A stretch of DNA of 64,000 nucleotides, from contig NC_084899.1 of NCBI RefSeq assembly GCF_958979055.1, positions 2,244,501 to 2,308,500 on the forward strand, read 5' to 3'. Under the pieces are notes generated by a model. The model was not told the DNA's origin. It ran no database searches and was given only the letters and a program-made list of their open reading frames with translations. Shown piece by piece: positions 63,155 through 64,000 of this stretch (positions are counted from its first letter, which is position 1; the number at the start of each line of letters is the position of its first letter). The stretch comes from Alnus glutinosa (taxonomy: Eukaryota; Streptophyta; Magnoliopsida; Fagales; Betulaceae). A program made the position numbers and the translations under genes.

Positions 63155-64000
63155 GACCACTCCCAACAGATCATCTAAATTTTAATCTATTTTATATAAC
63201 CAAAACCCACTCTTTGCTAGTTTAGCTAACTACATTTAAAACTACTCTCCATCAGATTATCTAAATTTATATCAATTTTATTAAAATAATCATTTTTAAT
63301 ATATTTTTATTATTTTTGTTAAAACCTCATTCCCACTCTTCTCCACAAACCCACAAGAAATGGCTTTTTAAGCACTGTTCCACGATCCTGAAGTCCTTCA
63401 CCTCAACCATAATTCACCACACCATAATCAACTCACCGGATCAAAATCAATATCAACTCACCTGAAAATCAAAATAAAAAACCCACCGGAAATCAAAATC
63501 AAAATCAAACGTCCATTTGGGAATTGAAGGCTATGCCCTTGCTGGGTCGTACGGTCGCCACCATCGAACGGTGGATACGAGCTCCTACAGGTACTATTCG
63601 GACCCGATGTCGCCGAATTGGGGCGTCAAGGAAAATTTCAGGCCATACGGGATGCCGGCGAAACCGGTTGGCTATGGAGCTAAGTAAATTCTTTTATAAA
63701 TCCCAATCTTCATGCTACCCTCCGTTTGATGGATCCGGCAAAAGTTGCTTCAACGAAGGTGATGGAGAGGTAGAGGCCGGCGTCGGTAGGGAAAGGAAAA
63801 GGAAAAAAAGAAAAAGGAGAAAGAAGAGAATCAGAGAATGAGAGAGAGACGGGTAGAATTTTAAGCATAAAATATTCATACATTTGTGAACAGTGCAACG
63901 CCACTTCACAGATGCAACCTAAATCTATTTTGGAGTTGCTTTAGAGAATCTAATGGAGCAACATTTTAAGGGTTTTGTTACCTATTCTAGCTAAGAGTGA
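63155..64000. mobile_element. Pack-MULE-like element, right edge cut by the window
   Basis: The left side has 'actcccaacagatcatctaa' and a second 'actctccatcagattatcta'. The right side (63935-63960) has the complementary pattern 'ggagttgctttagagaatct', then 'aatggagcaa'. Between them lies GC-richer DNA (63515-63800) with coding-like sequence. The element probably ends beyond 64000. Confidence 0.55.
63520..63687 (+). pseudogene. Captured C-terminal coding fragment of an unidentified protein
   Basis: The frame starting GGA at 63520 reads GIEGYALAGSYGRHHRT, then SSYRYYSDPMSPNWGV, and ends in KENFRPYGMPAKPVGYGAK and a TAA stop at 63685-63687. Composition (Tyr, Gly, Pro, Ser-rich) and third-position GC differ from the flanks and look like a genuine protein tail. 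It has no start codon or upstream exon here. I do not recognise the parent gene. Confidence 0.5.

Overview
This is nuclear DNA from a flowering plant, most likely a woody eudicot. The genes are split by many GT-AG introns, intergenic DNA is AT-rich, and the proteins closely match cytosolic, plastid-targeted and endomembrane plant proteins. MITEs, LINE remnants and (CT)n, (TA)n and (GT)n microsatellites fill introns and spacers. I cannot name the species. No bacterial, viral or CRISPR-type system is present.

Layout, left to right: the last exon of a type-B histone acetyltransferase (1-441, +); a plastid-targeted DUF3531-type protein in seven exons (1508-4869, -); about 5 kb of repeats ending in two palindromic elements; a 21-exon M16 insulinase/PQQL-type metalloprotease (10180-21230, +) with an antisense LINE fragment in intron 1; ribosomal protein eL31 (23774-25970, +); a single-exon F-box gene (28380-29549, +) followed by a decayed eL31 scrap; a seven-exon four-TM protein of unknown role (30973-33956, -); cytosolic asparaginyl-tRNA synthetase in six exons (35906-39077, -); a transposon-rich interval; ribosomal protein eS30 copy A (44482-45001, +); a broken IAA-amino acid hydrolase (about 48970-50263, -); eS30 copy B (50707-51201, +); an intact five-exon ILR1-type IAA-amino acid hydrolase with an ER-retention tail (53564-57714, -); and about 6 kb of transposon-derived sequence, ending in an element that seems to carry a captured protein-coding tail.

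The most informative structure is a tandem segmental duplication of an [eS30(+) ... ILR1-type hydrolase(-)] unit. Copy A runs from about 44436 to 50650 and copy B from about 50658 onward. The junction falls in a short AG repeat, where hydrolase intron 3 meets the eS30 5' UTR. As a result the second eS30 copy lost its TATA box, telo-box and site II elements, and the first hydrolase copy lost exons 1-3. The truncated hydrolase was then hit by two MITEs inside exon 4. The paralogous copies act as empty-site controls for several insertions.

Splice sites were read by eye and checked by reading frame. All seven complete multi-exon models close in frame, giving 313, 1009, 120, 193, 570, 62 and 446 aa, plus 62 aa for eS30 copy B. 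Family names come from recalled protein families, not from a database search.
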